Assembly (NCBI RefSeq): GCF_052162025.1
Contig: NZ_CP197401.1
Span: 2,046,001 to 2,110,000 of the forward strand
Reading direction: 5' to 3'
Length of the DNA: 64,000 nucleotides
Source of the DNA: Methylobacter sp015476545
Lineage (GTDB): Bacteria; Pseudomonadota; Gammaproteobacteria; Methylococcales; Methylomonadaceae
Shown: piece by piece, positions 15,051-24,729 of the stretch
How the letters are laid out: each line of letters starts with the position of its first letter
Position numbering within the stretch: the stretch's first letter is position 1
Made by a program: the position numbers and the translations under genes
Notes under the pieces: generated by a model
What the model was told of the DNA's origin: nothing
The model's input: the letters and a program-made list of their open reading frames with translations, nothing else
Databases searched by the model: none

Positions 15051-16943
15051 ATGAACCTAAGCAGTACCATTAAATCCATCCAGGACATCATGCGTAAAGA
15101 CGACGGTGTCGATGGCGATGCCCAACGTATCGGCCAGCTTACCTGGATGTTGTTTTTAAAAATATTCGATCAGCGCGAAGAAGATTGGGAGGACGATGCC
15201 GGAGACCGGGGCGAAACCTACCAGTCGCCATTGCCGGAGGCGTGCCGTTGGCGCAACTGGGCGAAATATAAAGACGGCAAGCCTCAGATTGCGCCCAATG
15301 AGCTGATCGACTATGTCAACGGCACCGTATTTCCCGGCCTGAAAGACATGAACATCGAAGGCGCGGAAAACAATGCGCATATCGCCAAGGCCAAGGTGGT
15401 GCGCGAAGTCTTTGTCGATTCCAATAATTACATGAAATCCGGCACCCTGATGCTGGGCGTCATTGAAAAGCTCGACGAAGCGATCAACTTTCACGATTTC
15501 AAAACCCGCCAACACCTCGGCGACATTTACGAGCAAATCCTCAACGACCTGCGTTCAGCAGGCAATGCCGGTGAGTTCTATACTCCGCGCGCCATTACCC
15601 AATTCATGGTGCAAAGGGTCAATCCCCAGTTGGGCGAAACGGTCCTGGACCCGGCTTGCGGCACCGGCGGCTTCTTGACCGCCGCTATTGATCATTTGGA
15701 TGCGCAGATCACGGATAAATCCAGTCCGGAACAAAAAAAGTCCATCGAAGCATCCATCAAAGGCTTTGAGAAAAAGCAACTGCCGCATCTGCTCTGTACG
15801 ACCAATATGCTGCTGCACGGCATCGATGTGCCGAGTCAGATAGAGCACCGCAATACCCTGGCTAAAGGCTGGAATGATTGGGGGCAGAACGACAAAGTGG
15901 ATTGTGTGATCACTAATCCGCCTTTTGGGGGGATGGAAGACAATAAGTCTGGATCAGATTATCTAATCCAAACACGCGAAACAGCAGATATGTTTGTGAC
16001 TTTAATTGTTAATAAGTTGCTCAAAGATGAAGGAGGCCGTGCAGCGATTGTATTGCCAGATGGCTTTCTGTTTGGTGAAGGCGTGAAAGCTCGTATTAAA
16101 GAAGAATTATTAACTAAATGCAATTTACACACGATTATCCGCCTGCCCAATGGCGTGTTTAATCCCTACACCAGTATCAAATCCAACCTGCTGTTTTTTA
16201 CCAAAGGCAAACCGACGGAAACCATTTGGTTTTATGAGCACCCGTATCCGGAAGGCTATAAAAGCTACAGCAAAACCAAACCCATTCGGTTGGAAGAATT
16301 TGAGCAGGAAAAAGCCTGGTGGGGCAAGGAAAAAGATGACTTTGCCGAACGCCAGGAAAGCGAACTTGCCTGGAAAATCGATTTTAAATCGATTAAGGAA
16401 GCCGCCGAAGCGAAAGCAAAACCCTATTGGGATAAAGCAGAGAAACTTAAAAATGAAGCTTCCGATACATTAAGGCAGCGTAAGTATTTGACCGATACAC
16501 TGGTTGGTCGGCGCAGTAGTGATGATTTAAAGCAGTTGCTTATAGTGCAATTGAAGGATTTAGAGTCTGATCTTAAAAATGAGACAGGGTCTCAGGAATA
16601 TACGCTAGCGCTGATCAATGCCTTGGAAGAAGCGATAAAACAAAGAAGCAATCAGAAAATTATTGAGTCCATGGAAAGCGCTGCTGATGATTTGAAAAAG
16701 AGCGCCGAAAAACTACAATCTCAGGCACGCGACGAACAAGCCGCGGGCGACCGCATCTACTGGCCGATCTACAATCTGGACATCAAAAATCCCAATGCGC
16801 CGGAAGCGGAAAGCCATGACCCGGACGAACTGCTGATCAAATACAAACAACTGCTGGCGGATATCGAGGAAACTCAAAACCTGCTAAAAGACGAACTCTC
16901 CGCGGCCCTTGCCCACCATTTCGAAGAAGAGGAACAAGCCTGA
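15051..16943 (+). CDS. hsdM: Type I DNA methyltransferase, M subunit
   Basis: 630 residues from ATG 15051. An N-terminal helical HsdM_N domain is followed by the N6-adenine methylase core, with the SAM motif DPACGTGGFL at 200-209 and the catalytic NPPF at 289-292. It modifies adenine in the sequence read by HsdS, protecting the host from HsdR. It ends TGATG, overlapping hsdS by 1 bp, so the two are translationally coupled. The C-terminal 150 residues are charged and coiled-coil-like, as usual for contacts with HsdS. Confidence 0.96.
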   Translation: MNLSSTIKSIQDIMRKDDGVDGDAQRIGQLTWMLFLKIFDQREEDWEDDAGDRGETYQSPLPEACRWRNWAKYKDGKPQIAPNELIDYVNGTVFPGLKDMNIEGAENNAHIAKAKVVREVFVDSNNYMKSGTLMLGVIEKLDEAINFHDFKTRQHLGDIYEQILNDLRSAGNAGEFYTPRAITQFMVQRVNPQLGETVLDPACGTGGFLTAAIDHLDAQITDKSSPEQKKSIEASIKGFEKKQLPHLLCTTNMLLHGIDVPSQIEHRNTLAKGWNDWGQNDKVDCVITNPPFGGMEDNKSGSDYLIQTRETADMFVTLIVNKLLKDEGGRAAIVLPDGFLFGEGVKARIKEELLTKCNLHTIIRLPNGVFNPYTSIKSNLLFFTKGKPTETIWFYEHPYPEGYKSYSKTKPIRLEEFEQEKAWWGKEKDDFAERQESELAWKIDFKSIKEAAEAKAKPYWDKAEKLKNEASDTLRQRKYLTDTLVGRRSSDDLKQLLIVQLKDLESDLKNETGSQEYTLALINALEEAIKQRSNQKIIESMESAADDLKKSAEKLQSQARDEQAAGDRIYWPIYNLDIKNPNAPEAESHDPDELLIKYKQLLADIEETQNLLKDELSAALAHHFEEEEQA

Positions 16944-18940
16944 TGGATGCCAAGCAGTTTTTGGCCGAGTTTGGGCATATTGCGAATGCCCCCAAGGGAA
17001 TTCAAAACCTAAGACAACTGATAATGGGTTTATCGCTTGCGGGAAAGTTATTTCCAGATGTGAAAGAATTCGATGAAGGAATTGAAGATCGAATATATAA
17101 ATACAAAAAAAATTATTATAAAAGGTTAAATATACGAACTAAGCCGTTTTTATATGGAGAAGCAATATTAGACGAATTTGATATTCCCGCGAGCTGGAAG
17201 TGGAAGCGCGTTGGTGAGTTATGTGACTTACAGACAGGTGCGACACCCAGCCGTCAGAGACCAGAATATTTTAATGGTGACATTCGATGGCTAGTTTCTG
17301 GTGATATTCACAAAGGTGAGATTACTGAGTGCGAAGGAAGAATAACAGAAGAAGGCCTTAAAAATAGTAATTGTAAGATTATACCCAAAAATTCTGTTCT
17401 TATTGCTTTGAATGGGCAAGGGAAAACTCGAGCAACAGTAGCGATATTGCGAGTTTCTGCCGCATGCAATCAGTCACTGGTTGCTATGATTCCATATAGT
17501 GAAGAATTATTGACCCCAGAATATTTATTTCTTGCGCTGAAATATAGATATTTTGAAATAAGAGATATTACCGGTCAAAAGCAACGTCGGGGGTTGAATA
17601 TGAGGTTGATATCAGAATCATCTATTCCTTTGGCTCCGCTCGAAGAACAAAAACGCATTGTCGCTAAAGTCGATGAACTCATGGCGCTTTGCGACAAACT
17701 GGAAGCCCAACAACAAAAACGCCGCAAACTGCAAACCTTGAACCGCATTACCGCACTGGACGCTCTCGCCAACGCCCAAAGTCCCCACGAGCTCAAAGAG
17801 GCTTGGCTGCGTGTGCAAAGCAATATGACGTTAATGTTTGATGAACCCAAGGATATTCTAGGACTGCGGGGGCTGATTTTAGATTCCGCGGTAAAGGGAA
17901 ATCTTGTTTTACAAAATTCTTATGATGCAGATGCTAGCGAGTTAGTTTTAGAAATAGCTAAGGAAAAAGAGCAGCTTCTAAAAAATAAGAAAATTGGAAA
18001 GCAAACTAAATTTCAGCCTGTGAAGGAGGAAGAAAAGCCATTTAATTTACCAAAAGGTTGGATGTTTGTGCGGCTTGGTGCTATCACCAATAAAATTGGT
18101 TCAGGTAGTACTCCGCGTGGAGGTAAGAGTGTTTATGTTAATAAAGGTGTGCCTTTTTTGCGATCCCAAAACATTTGGGATGATGGGATTAGGATGCATG
18201 ATGTTGCATACATACCAAAAAGTACACATGAAAAGATGGCTAACACAGCGGTTATGCCGAAAGACATCCTTTTGAATATCACTGGTGCTTCGTTAGGTCG
18301 TTGTGCATTAGTTCCAGATGATTTTGAACAGGCCAATGTCAGTCAACACGTTACTATTATCAGAGCGACTAATTTAGAAACGAGGCATTATTTGCATTTG
18401 TGTATGTTATCGCCTTATGCTCAAAAAATGATATGGGGCAGGCAAGTAGGAATGGCGAGAGAAGGCTTAAGCAAAAAGGTGCTCGAACAGTTTGAAATAC
18501 CGTTGCCACCGATTGAAGAACAAAGACGCATTGTAGAAAAAGTCGCGAGTTTAATGACGCTTTGTGATGAACTAGAAAAGCAACTTGCTAAAGCCAAAAG
18601 CACAGCAAGAAAACTTGCCCAAGCGGCGGTCGCCTCCATTACCGGCACCGAATCTAAGGAAGAGAAAAAAATGAAAGCGCCCAAAACAGAACTGGTGTCA
18701 AAACTCAAACTCAAAGTTAACCCCAACAATAAAGATCAGGCCCCGCTATCCGCCATTCTGGCCAAACACAATGGCGAACTTTCATCAAAAGCCTTATGGA
18801 ATTATTCCGGCATGGATGATATTGATAAGTTTTACCAACAGCTCAAGACTGAAATGGCGTGTGACTGGATTGTGGAGCCTGAAAAGGCCCGCATGATTGA
18901 AAAAGATGCCGATAACCAGAGCGGGGCGGAGGTTGGCTAA
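16943..18940 (+). CDS. hsdS: Type I specificity subunit with extra C-terminal domain
   Basis: 665 residues, longer than the usual 400-450. Two target-recognition domains are visible: TRD1 at about 75-225 (SWKWKRVGELCDLQTGATP) and TRD2 at about 365-530 (LPKGWMFVRLGAITNKIGSG). Each is followed by a conserved helix starting LEEQKRIVAKVDELMALCD or IEEQRRIVEKVASLMTLCD, so two half-sites make a bipartite recognition sequence. After about residue 570 there is an extra tail (KAPKTELVSKLKLKV through KTEMACDWIVEPEKARMIE), probably a small helical domain. It overlaps the ATPase gene by TAATG. Confidence 0.93.
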   Translation: MDAKQFLAEFGHIANAPKGIQNLRQLIMGLSLAGKLFPDVKEFDEGIEDRIYKYKKNYYKRLNIRTKPFLYGEAILDEFDIPASWKWKRVGELCDLQTGATPSRQRPEYFNGDIRWLVSGDIHKGEITECEGRITEEGLKNSNCKIIPKNSVLIALNGQGKTRATVAILRVSAACNQSLVAMIPYSEELLTPEYLFLALKYRYFEIRDITGQKQRRGLNMRLISESSIPLAPLEEQKRIVAKVDELMALCDKLEAQQQKRRKLQTLNRITALDALANAQSPHELKEAWLRVQSNMTLMFDEPKDILGLRGLILDSAVKGNLVLQNSYDADASELVLEIAKEKEQLLKNKKIGKQTKFQPVKEEEKPFNLPKGWMFVRLGAITNKIGSGSTPRGGKSVYVNKGVPFLRSQNIWDDGIRMHDVAYIPKSTHEKMANTAVMPKDILLNITGASLGRCALVPDDFEQANVSQHVTIIRATNLETRHYLHLCMLSPYAQKMIWGRQVGMAREGLSKKVLEQFEIPLPPIEEQRRIVEKVASLMTLCDELEKQLAKAKSTARKLAQAAVASITGTESKEEKKMKAPKTELVSKLKLKVNPNNKDQAPLSAILAKHNGELSSKALWNYSGMDDIDKFYQQLKTEMACDWIVEPEKARMIEKDADNQSGAEVG

Positions 18941-20655
18941 TGTTTATCCGCAGGTTAAAGATCAAGGAATTTCGCAACCTGAAAGATTTTGAGATTGCGT
19001 TCTCAGAAACAGCACAATTGCCGGCCGGTGAAACAAAAGCATTAAAAAGCCATGCAATTATCGGCCAGAACGGCTCGGGTAAATCCAATCTGCTTGAAGT
19101 GATTATTACCATCTTCAGGGATCTGGATTTAAACGATGTCGCCAAACTGGATTATGAGCTGGAATACGAACTGCGAGGCCATGTCATTAACCTTGAAGCC
19201 ATGAAAGGTAAAAAGCCGAAAGTGCTGATCGATGGCGAAAAAAGCAGTACGAAAATAATCACCGACAATCCCCATACTTATCTACCTGCGCATATTTTCG
19301 CTTATTATTCCGGTAAAAATCAGCGCATCGAAGAACTTTTCTATCCCCACCTTGAGCGCTTCAATAAAAAAATGCGCTCCGGTTCCCAGGAATATATGCC
19401 TGCCCATTTATTGGAAAACTTCGATGGCACAGAAGCCAGTGCCGAGAAAATGAAGGCCCATGAAGAACGTGTGCAACGGGCACGGCAGAATATGGGCAAT
19501 GATGAACTGAGGCGTTTGTTTTATTGCCGGGGTCCGCATACTCAGCTTGTATTATTGTCATGCCTGTTATCCGACGATCCGGTCTTTCGTCAATTGATGG
19601 ATGATCTTGGCATTATTGAGTTGGATTCCGCCTTATTCGTATTAAAACAACCTCACTATTTAAAATCCAAGCTCGATGAAAATGACATCGCCAATGGCGA
19701 CAGCCGTTTCTGGTATGCGGGCGGGACCGTCGTCAGTGAATTTTTGGATAAGCTTTGGGATGTGGCGATTGCGCCGATTGATCAAAAAGTCCAAAAACGC
19801 ATCGATTTTCGTGGCCGCCGGGAGCAGCAAGAACAGCTTTATCTGTTTGTTCCCGACAACGAAAAGCTCAAGGAGCTGGGCGAAAAAGTCGGGCCGCCGA
19901 AATGGTTCTTTCGCTACGCGGAAGGCGCCTATATTGGCGACTTGATCGATGAAGTCAGAATTACCGTCAAACATAAAGACGCCGAAGGCAACATCAGCTT
20001 CGATCAATTATCGGAAGGCGAAGTCCAACTGCTGACCGTGCTTGGCCTGATGCGCATCACCAGTCAGGACCATTGCCTGTTCCTTTTGGACGAGCCGGAT
20101 ACCCATCTAAACCCGATCTGGAAACTGCGTTATTTTGATGACATCGAAAGAATCATCAAACAGGAGGAAGGCAAAACCCTTGCGGGCGATTCGCAAATCA
20201 TCATCACCACCCACGATCCCATGATGGTCGGCAGCCTGCGAAAAGAGCAAGTACGAATACTTCGAAATGAACAGGGAAGGTCGGCTGTTGACGAACCTGA
20301 TGAGCATCCGCAAGGAATGGGAGTGGCTGGGTTACTAAAAAGCGATCTCTTTGGACTGCGCTCGACACTTGACTCGGAAACCCGGCGTCGCCTGGATAAA
20401 CGCAACTATTTATATGCGCTGGGCCGGAAACGAACGCAATCCCAGGACGAGGAGCTATCACGACTCAGTGATGAATTATCTGATCTGGGTTTTTCATCGG
20501 ATTTTAGAGATCCTTACTTTGAGTTGTTTGTTCAGAAAATGGCAATACATACAAAATTTCATAAGGAAATATTAACGCCTGAGGAAAAGAAAGAGCAGGA
20601 TGCGATAGCTGATGAAATTATCGATGAGATCTTGAGGGAGGAAGGGGCAAAATGA
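18940..20655 (+). CDS. Restriction-linked ABC/SMC-type AAA ATPase (Septu PtuA-like)
   Basis: 571 residues. The N-terminal FRNLKDFEIAF..SHAIIGQNGSGKSNLL has a Walker A at 42-49. A LSEGEVQLLTVLGLMRI signature and a Walker B CLFLLDEPDTHLNPIW follow near residues 345-390, with a switch His in IITTHDPMM. It resembles the family described as restriction-system-associated AAA ATPases and, more loosely, PtuA of Septu. It overlaps hsdS by one base and the HNH gene by ATGA, so all four proteins are made from one coupled message. It probably senses or licenses the partner nuclease. Confidence 0.87.
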   Translation: MFIRRLKIKEFRNLKDFEIAFSETAQLPAGETKALKSHAIIGQNGSGKSNLLEVIITIFRDLDLNDVAKLDYELEYELRGHVINLEAMKGKKPKVLIDGEKSSTKIITDNPHTYLPAHIFAYYSGKNQRIEELFYPHLERFNKKMRSGSQEYMPAHLLENFDGTEASAEKMKAHEERVQRARQNMGNDELRRLFYCRGPHTQLVLLSCLLSDDPVFRQLMDDLGIIELDSALFVLKQPHYLKSKLDENDIANGDSRFWYAGGTVVSEFLDKLWDVAIAPIDQKVQKRIDFRGRREQQEQLYLFVPDNEKLKELGEKVGPPKWFFRYAEGAYIGDLIDEVRITVKHKDAEGNISFDQLSEGEVQLLTVLGLMRITSQDHCLFLLDEPDTHLNPIWKLRYFDDIERIIKQEEGKTLAGDSQIIITTHDPMMVGSLRKEQVRILRNEQGRSAVDEPDEHPQGMGVAGLLKSDLFGLRSTLDSETRRRLDKRNYLYALGRKRTQSQDEELSRLSDELSDLGFSSDFRDPYFELFVQKMAIHTKFHKEILTPEEKKEQDAIADEIIDEILREEGAK

Positions 20656-21521
20656 GATTCATTGATATTGAAGGAAAGACACCTGTCAATACGCCGCGCG
20701 ATGCGGACTTTCCTGACTGGGAACCCTGGTCCCAAGAAGCCTGGGTGGCATGGCTGGCCCAGTCACAAGCTTATTATCAGCAGCTGGAAACCTTACACAA
20801 TAATAGCGATATAGAGGGACGTAATAAATTTATAGATGACCATGCCGCTCATTGGGGCAGGTTAAAGTCCTGGCTGCAAGTGCTATCAAAGGGAAAGTGT
20901 TGGTTCTCAGAGGTAAAAGAACTATTTTCTCACTATGATGTAGAACACTTTCGACCTAAAAAAGAGACAAAAGCGCTGGACGGTACTGTCCGTGACGGCT
21001 ATTGGTGGTTGGCTTTCGATTATACGAATTACCGATTATGCGGCAACGTAGGTAACCGTAAAAAAGGAGGATGGTTTCCTCTTAAAGAAGGATCGCTTGT
21101 CTCGGAATTCAATAACCGTTGCGAGGAATCGGAAGCCATTTATTTGCTCGATCCCACAGATCCGGATGATGTTAATTTAATTGCTTTTGATGAAGAGGGA
21201 AACGCTATCGCCGCACCTGGGATTTCTGATTGGGAAAAGCAAAGAGTTGAAGAAACGATTAAGCGATTGAAGCTAAATGAACATGCGGCACTGCCTGAAG
21301 AGCGCAGAAAAATATGGCAAAAAGTATCGCAGGAAATAGAGCTATATTTAAAAGCTAAATCCCGCTGTTCACATGGGGGTAACCCAGCCGCAAAACAAAA
21401 AGTACGAGATCATCTGATTAACATAAGATCGATGACCCAAGCGGGCGCGGAACTTTCTTCTGTCGCGAGATGGTGTATTTTATTTAGAAATGAGCCGCAA
21501 TTAATAAGGTTAGCTGCCTGA
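20652..21521 (+). CDS. HNH-type nuclease partner (Septu PtuB-like)
   Basis: 289 residues. The core DVEHFRPK (D96 to K103) with catalytic H99, then DYTNYRLCGNVGNRKKGG (N126, N132, N135), fits the HNH nucleases of the TIGR02646/PtuB type. The usual CxxC at the front of this domain is CWFS here (C83, S86), so one zinc-binding Cys is replaced. It is the last gene of the coupled hsdM-hsdS-ATPase set. ATPase plus HNH is the composition of Septu, which degrades nucleic acid during phage infection. Function in this operon is inferred. Confidence 0.83.
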   Translation: MRFIDIEGKTPVNTPRDADFPDWEPWSQEAWVAWLAQSQAYYQQLETLHNNSDIEGRNKFIDDHAAHWGRLKSWLQVLSKGKCWFSEVKELFSHYDVEHFRPKKETKALDGTVRDGYWWLAFDYTNYRLCGNVGNRKKGGWFPLKEGSLVSEFNNRCEESEAIYLLDPTDPDDVNLIAFDEEGNAIAAPGISDWEKQRVEETIKRLKLNEHAALPEERRKIWQKVSQEIELYLKAKSRCSHGGNPAAKQKVRDHLINIRSMTQAGAELSSVARWCILFRNEPQLIRLAA

Positions 21522-21909
21522 TGGCTATAACCATATCATCACATCGAAGTCGCTGATGCGTTCAATGTCCCGCGAAAAAGTCTACCAAATGAGCATAGCG
21601 AGTGCTTTTATTGTTGGTTCGTATTGAAACAAAGAGTCACCAAAAAATTAAGCAGTCCAAAGAGGCCAAATGGATATTTCTAAGCTTCAAAAACATATAC
21701 AGGCTTACAAAAAATCAGGAAGAATGAGCCTGATCGTTTCGCGGAAGATTCAGCATCGCGAATGATGCGCTTCGTACCTCAGCAGCATATATGGACTCCT
21801 CCGTTTTGCAAGCTTTTTCTCTTCGATCGCAACGATCAGTGAACGCAGTTGCTGCCATATATCCGGCCTATCGATGAGGTCTTTATTGCCTCTGGCCCCG
21901 ATGGTGCGT
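21522..21909. other. Spacer between the HNH gene and IS21, with coding-like debris
   Basis: A 390-bp spacer. An ATG at 21670 opens a 31-codon frame beginning MDISKLQKHIQAYKKSGR, without a recognised family. On the minus strand around 21765-21905 the frame reading DRPDIWQQLRSLIVAIEEKK looks like the remains of another gene. No terminator or promoter stands out. It is probably the decayed edge of the defence island where IS21 landed. Confidence 0.35.
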
Positions 21910-21984
21910 ATTCTGATTAATTTGAACACCGATTCTGGTCAATTTGAACAGTCAAAATCCTAACGCATCCATGGCAGTGAATTT

Positions 21985-22740
21985 TTATCCCAAGTGTTCA
22001 ACTTGGGTCAAGGAATTCAACTTTTTGCGCATCGATTCACCTTTCAGATTGATCCGGTGAGCGTTGTGCATGAGCCGGTCTAAAATAGCATCGGCCAGCG
22101 TGTTGTCGCCGATCGACTGATACCATTGGTCGGTGGGTAACTGACTGAGGATAGCGGTGGCGGACCGGTCATGCCGGTCATCCATGATTTCCATCAGGTC
22201 ATTGCGGGTGGCGGCTTTTAACGGCTCCAGCCCCCAGTCGTCGATGATCAGCAAATCGAAGCTGGCCAGGTTCTTCAGCAGCTTGCCATAACTGCCGTCG
22301 GCCTTGGCCTGGGTTAGCGCCAGGATGAGGCGGGAAAGCCGGACATAGCGCACGCTGTACTCTTTCAGGCAGGCCTGGTGTCCCAGCGCACAGGCGAGGT
22401 AGGTCTTGCCGCTGCCGCAGGGGCCGGTCAGCAACAGGTTCTGCGCTTTGCGGATCCAGTCGCACTGCAGTAGCGCCGCCATCTGGCTTGGCTGCAGACC
22501 TCGGGGATGCTGGTAATCGATGTCTTGGGCGTGGGCTTTGAGTTTAAACTGGGCCGTGCGGATCAATCGCTCCTGTTTGCGCTGTTGGCGCTCCTGGGTT
22601 TCCTGGCCGACCAGCAGCTGCAAGCGCTCGGCAAAAGATAGGCCTTCATAGGCGCCCGGTTGCTCCTGCTGGGTTTGCAGGGCCGAGGCCATGCCGGTCA
22701 GTTTCAGTTGCCGTAGTTGGCTGAGGGTTTGTGCAATCAT
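21985..22740 (-). CDS. istB: IS21-family helper ATPase IstB
   Basis: 251 residues from ATG 22740 (AACAGGATAACGCC upstream), the standard IstB length. AAA+ ATPase related to DnaA/DnaC: Walker A GPCGSGKTYLA, Walker B LLIIDDWG and a sensor region (ILSQLPTDQWYQSI). IstB binds DNA and directs IstA to target sites. A longer reading frame to 22875 exists, but its first 45 residues overlap the end of istA and lack family resemblance. Confidence 0.93.
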   Translation of the reverse strand: MIAQTLSQLRQLKLTGMASALQTQQEQPGAYEGLSFAERLQLLVGQETQERQQRKQERLIRTAQFKLKAHAQDIDYQHPRGLQPSQMAALLQCDWIRKAQNLLLTGPCGSGKTYLACALGHQACLKEYSVRYVRLSRLILALTQAKADGSYGKLLKNLASFDLLIIDDWGLEPLKAATRNDLMEIMDDRHDRSATAILSQLPTDQWYQSIGDNTLADAILDRLMHNAHRINLKGESMRKKLNSLTQVEHLG

Positions 22741-22786
22741 CTTGGCGTTATCCTGTTTTATTAAGGGGTAATCATGCGGTGAGGCT

Positions 22787-24328
22787 TCAGTGAAAGCTTT
22801 TTGGTCCGCGAATATTTTCATGATCCTGAGGTAATAAAGACGGCTGGACGAGCAGCGTTTCCGGCAGTTGATCACGGTTGCTGTGCAGAATGGCTTTGAT
22901 GTTTTTCAAGCGGTACAAGCCCGCCTGGTTGGCGAGGGCGCAGGCCCGGTTCAGGCGTTCAGGTGGGTAGCTGCGCTGCAGATTAAGCAAGCCCAGACAG
23001 ACGCGATAGGCCTGCTCCGGATGCTGTTGACGGTTTAACTGAGTTTTCACCCAGCGCAACACCTCAGGCCCCAGGGTCTGCGCCCAGTTCATCAGCCGCC
23101 CCGGCGTCCATTGCTGATGCTGGGCGTGTTTTTCCGGTCTATGCGTTGGTTCTGTTGTGGTGCCGGGATGAAACTGGCGGACATGGGTGGCGAGGCAACG
23201 GTTGTGAAAATAAACCTCGATCAAGCGCTCGCCGGCATGAATCTCCACCGGCTCGCCGACGCAGTGATGCGGGACCGAATACCAATGCTGCTCGTACGGG
23301 ACGTGGTAGTCGAGAGGGACTCGGACCGTCTTGATCGCGATATAGCGATAGGCGTGTTTCGGCAGCGGTGCCAGCGCTGGCCGATCCAGTTGCTCGAACC
23401 ACTGCCGGCGATTGCCCGGCCACTGCTTGAACGGCTTATCGTTCAGTTCGATCAACAAAGCTTGAATGCACTGATTCAGCTCGGCCAGTGAGAAAAACGT
23501 CTGATGGCGCAGCCTGGCCAGGATCCAGCGCTCGACCAATTGCACGCCGACTTCGGCCTTAGCCTTGTCTTTGGGCTTGTAAGGCCGGGCCGGCAGCACC
23601 GCCACTTCGTAATGGGCGGCCAGTTGCTGATAGGCCGGATTGAGCTCCGGCTCATAACGGCAAGCCTTGCTGACCCCGCTTCTCAGATTATCGGGTACCA
23701 GCAGCGCCGGACAGCCGTCAAAAAACTCGAAGGCCCGCACATGGCTGCCCAGCCAGTCCGGCAGGCTCTGGCTCCAGGTGGCTTCGGCATAGGTGTAACT
23801 GGAAGCGCCCAGCACCGCGACAAAGATGCTGGCCGGACGGATTTCGCCGCCAGTGCAGATGATGGGGACGGTCGGACCGGCATAGTCGATGAACAGCTTG
23901 TCGCCGGCCCGATGCGTTTGCCGCATGGAGCGCTTTTGCGCCTTCAACCAGTCGGCATAGCGGGCGCAGAACTGCGAGTAACTGTAACAGCGGTTCGGAT
24001 ACTGGCGGGTGTATTCTTCCCACAGCAACTGCTTGGTCACACCTTTTTTCCTCAGTTCCTGATGAATCTCCGACCACACTGGCTGCTGAAATTTGGCCGC
24101 AGGCCGGGCATCGGAGCTGGGGTACAGCGTCAACGCCAGGGCCTGGTCATCCAGTTCATCCGGCAGCGGCCAGCAGAGCTGATGCTGTTCGGCCAGCTTG
24201 AGGATAGTCTGGATACTGCCGACACTGATCTTGGTGCCGGCGCTGATTTGCCGGATGCTCAATCCGGCACTGAGACGCAGTCGTAAAACTTCTCTGATTT
24301 TTCGCATTGCAATTCGTTGGGCTGACAT
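22787..24328 (-). CDS. istA: IS21-family DDE transposase IstA
   Basis: 513 residues, normal family length. An N-terminal helix-turn-helix (LSIRQISAGTKISVGSIQTIL) is followed by the retroviral-type integrase core, with FIDYAGPTVPI (first Asp) and LLVPDNLRSGV (second Asp), and the catalytic Glu downstream in the KAKAEVGVQ region. It cuts and joins the element's ends. It lies upstream of istB, separated by 46 bp on the minus strand. Confidence 0.94.
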   Translation of the reverse strand: MSAQRIAMRKIREVLRLRLSAGLSIRQISAGTKISVGSIQTILKLAEQHQLCWPLPDELDDQALALTLYPSSDARPAAKFQQPVWSEIHQELRKKGVTKQLLWEEYTRQYPNRCYSYSQFCARYADWLKAQKRSMRQTHRAGDKLFIDYAGPTVPIICTGGEIRPASIFVAVLGASSYTYAEATWSQSLPDWLGSHVRAFEFFDGCPALLVPDNLRSGVSKACRYEPELNPAYQQLAAHYEVAVLPARPYKPKDKAKAEVGVQLVERWILARLRHQTFFSLAELNQCIQALLIELNDKPFKQWPGNRRQWFEQLDRPALAPLPKHAYRYIAIKTVRVPLDYHVPYEQHWYSVPHHCVGEPVEIHAGERLIEVYFHNRCLATHVRQFHPGTTTEPTHRPEKHAQHQQWTPGRLMNWAQTLGPEVLRWVKTQLNRQQHPEQAYRVCLGLLNLQRSYPPERLNRACALANQAGLYRLKNIKAILHSNRDQLPETLLVQPSLLPQDHENIRGPKSFH

Positions 24329-24729
24329 ATCCTTTCCAAAAATCGGAACAGGATACTAAGGTTTAACAAAACAATGCGTTAGGAAGGATTCTGGCCATCT
24401 GAACAGCGATTCCGGCAGCTTGAACACCGATTCTGGAAATACCCCAAAAAGTGTTCAGCTTGAAACCAGAATCGATGTTCAACTTCGATCAGAATCAGTG
24501 TTCAGATTGAATCAGAATAGGTGTTCAGGTTGGGCCAGAATATGCAGATGGATTTCCGCGTGTTTTCATCTCTATCATCCTAACGGCCTTGGAGGCCCAT
24601 GCGCTGAACGGATTCCTGAAAACACCGGTCCGACCGGTTTGCCATCGTGTTGAAAAATGCTTCACAACTGGAGAAGTGACTATCAAACACCTCTTAAACG
24701 GTTAACAACAGTTTGTTGCACACTTAGGC

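Larger units (their letters stand above)
21911..24540 (-). mobile_element. IS21-family insertion sequence
   Basis: The two genes istA and istB on the minus strand are flanked by ends of the form ATTCTG...TTGAACA (left, from about 21911) and TGTTCAGGTTGGGCCAGAAT (right, to about 24540). Several internal copies of a TGTTCA...CAGAAT-type motif occur near the right end (24380-24540), as usual for the multiple transposase sites of IS21 elements. No clear target duplication was found. Both genes appear intact. Confidence 0.82.

Noticed and set aside
23504..24286. 260-codon plus-strand frame over istA
   Set aside because: Antisense to a complete transposase; no domain.
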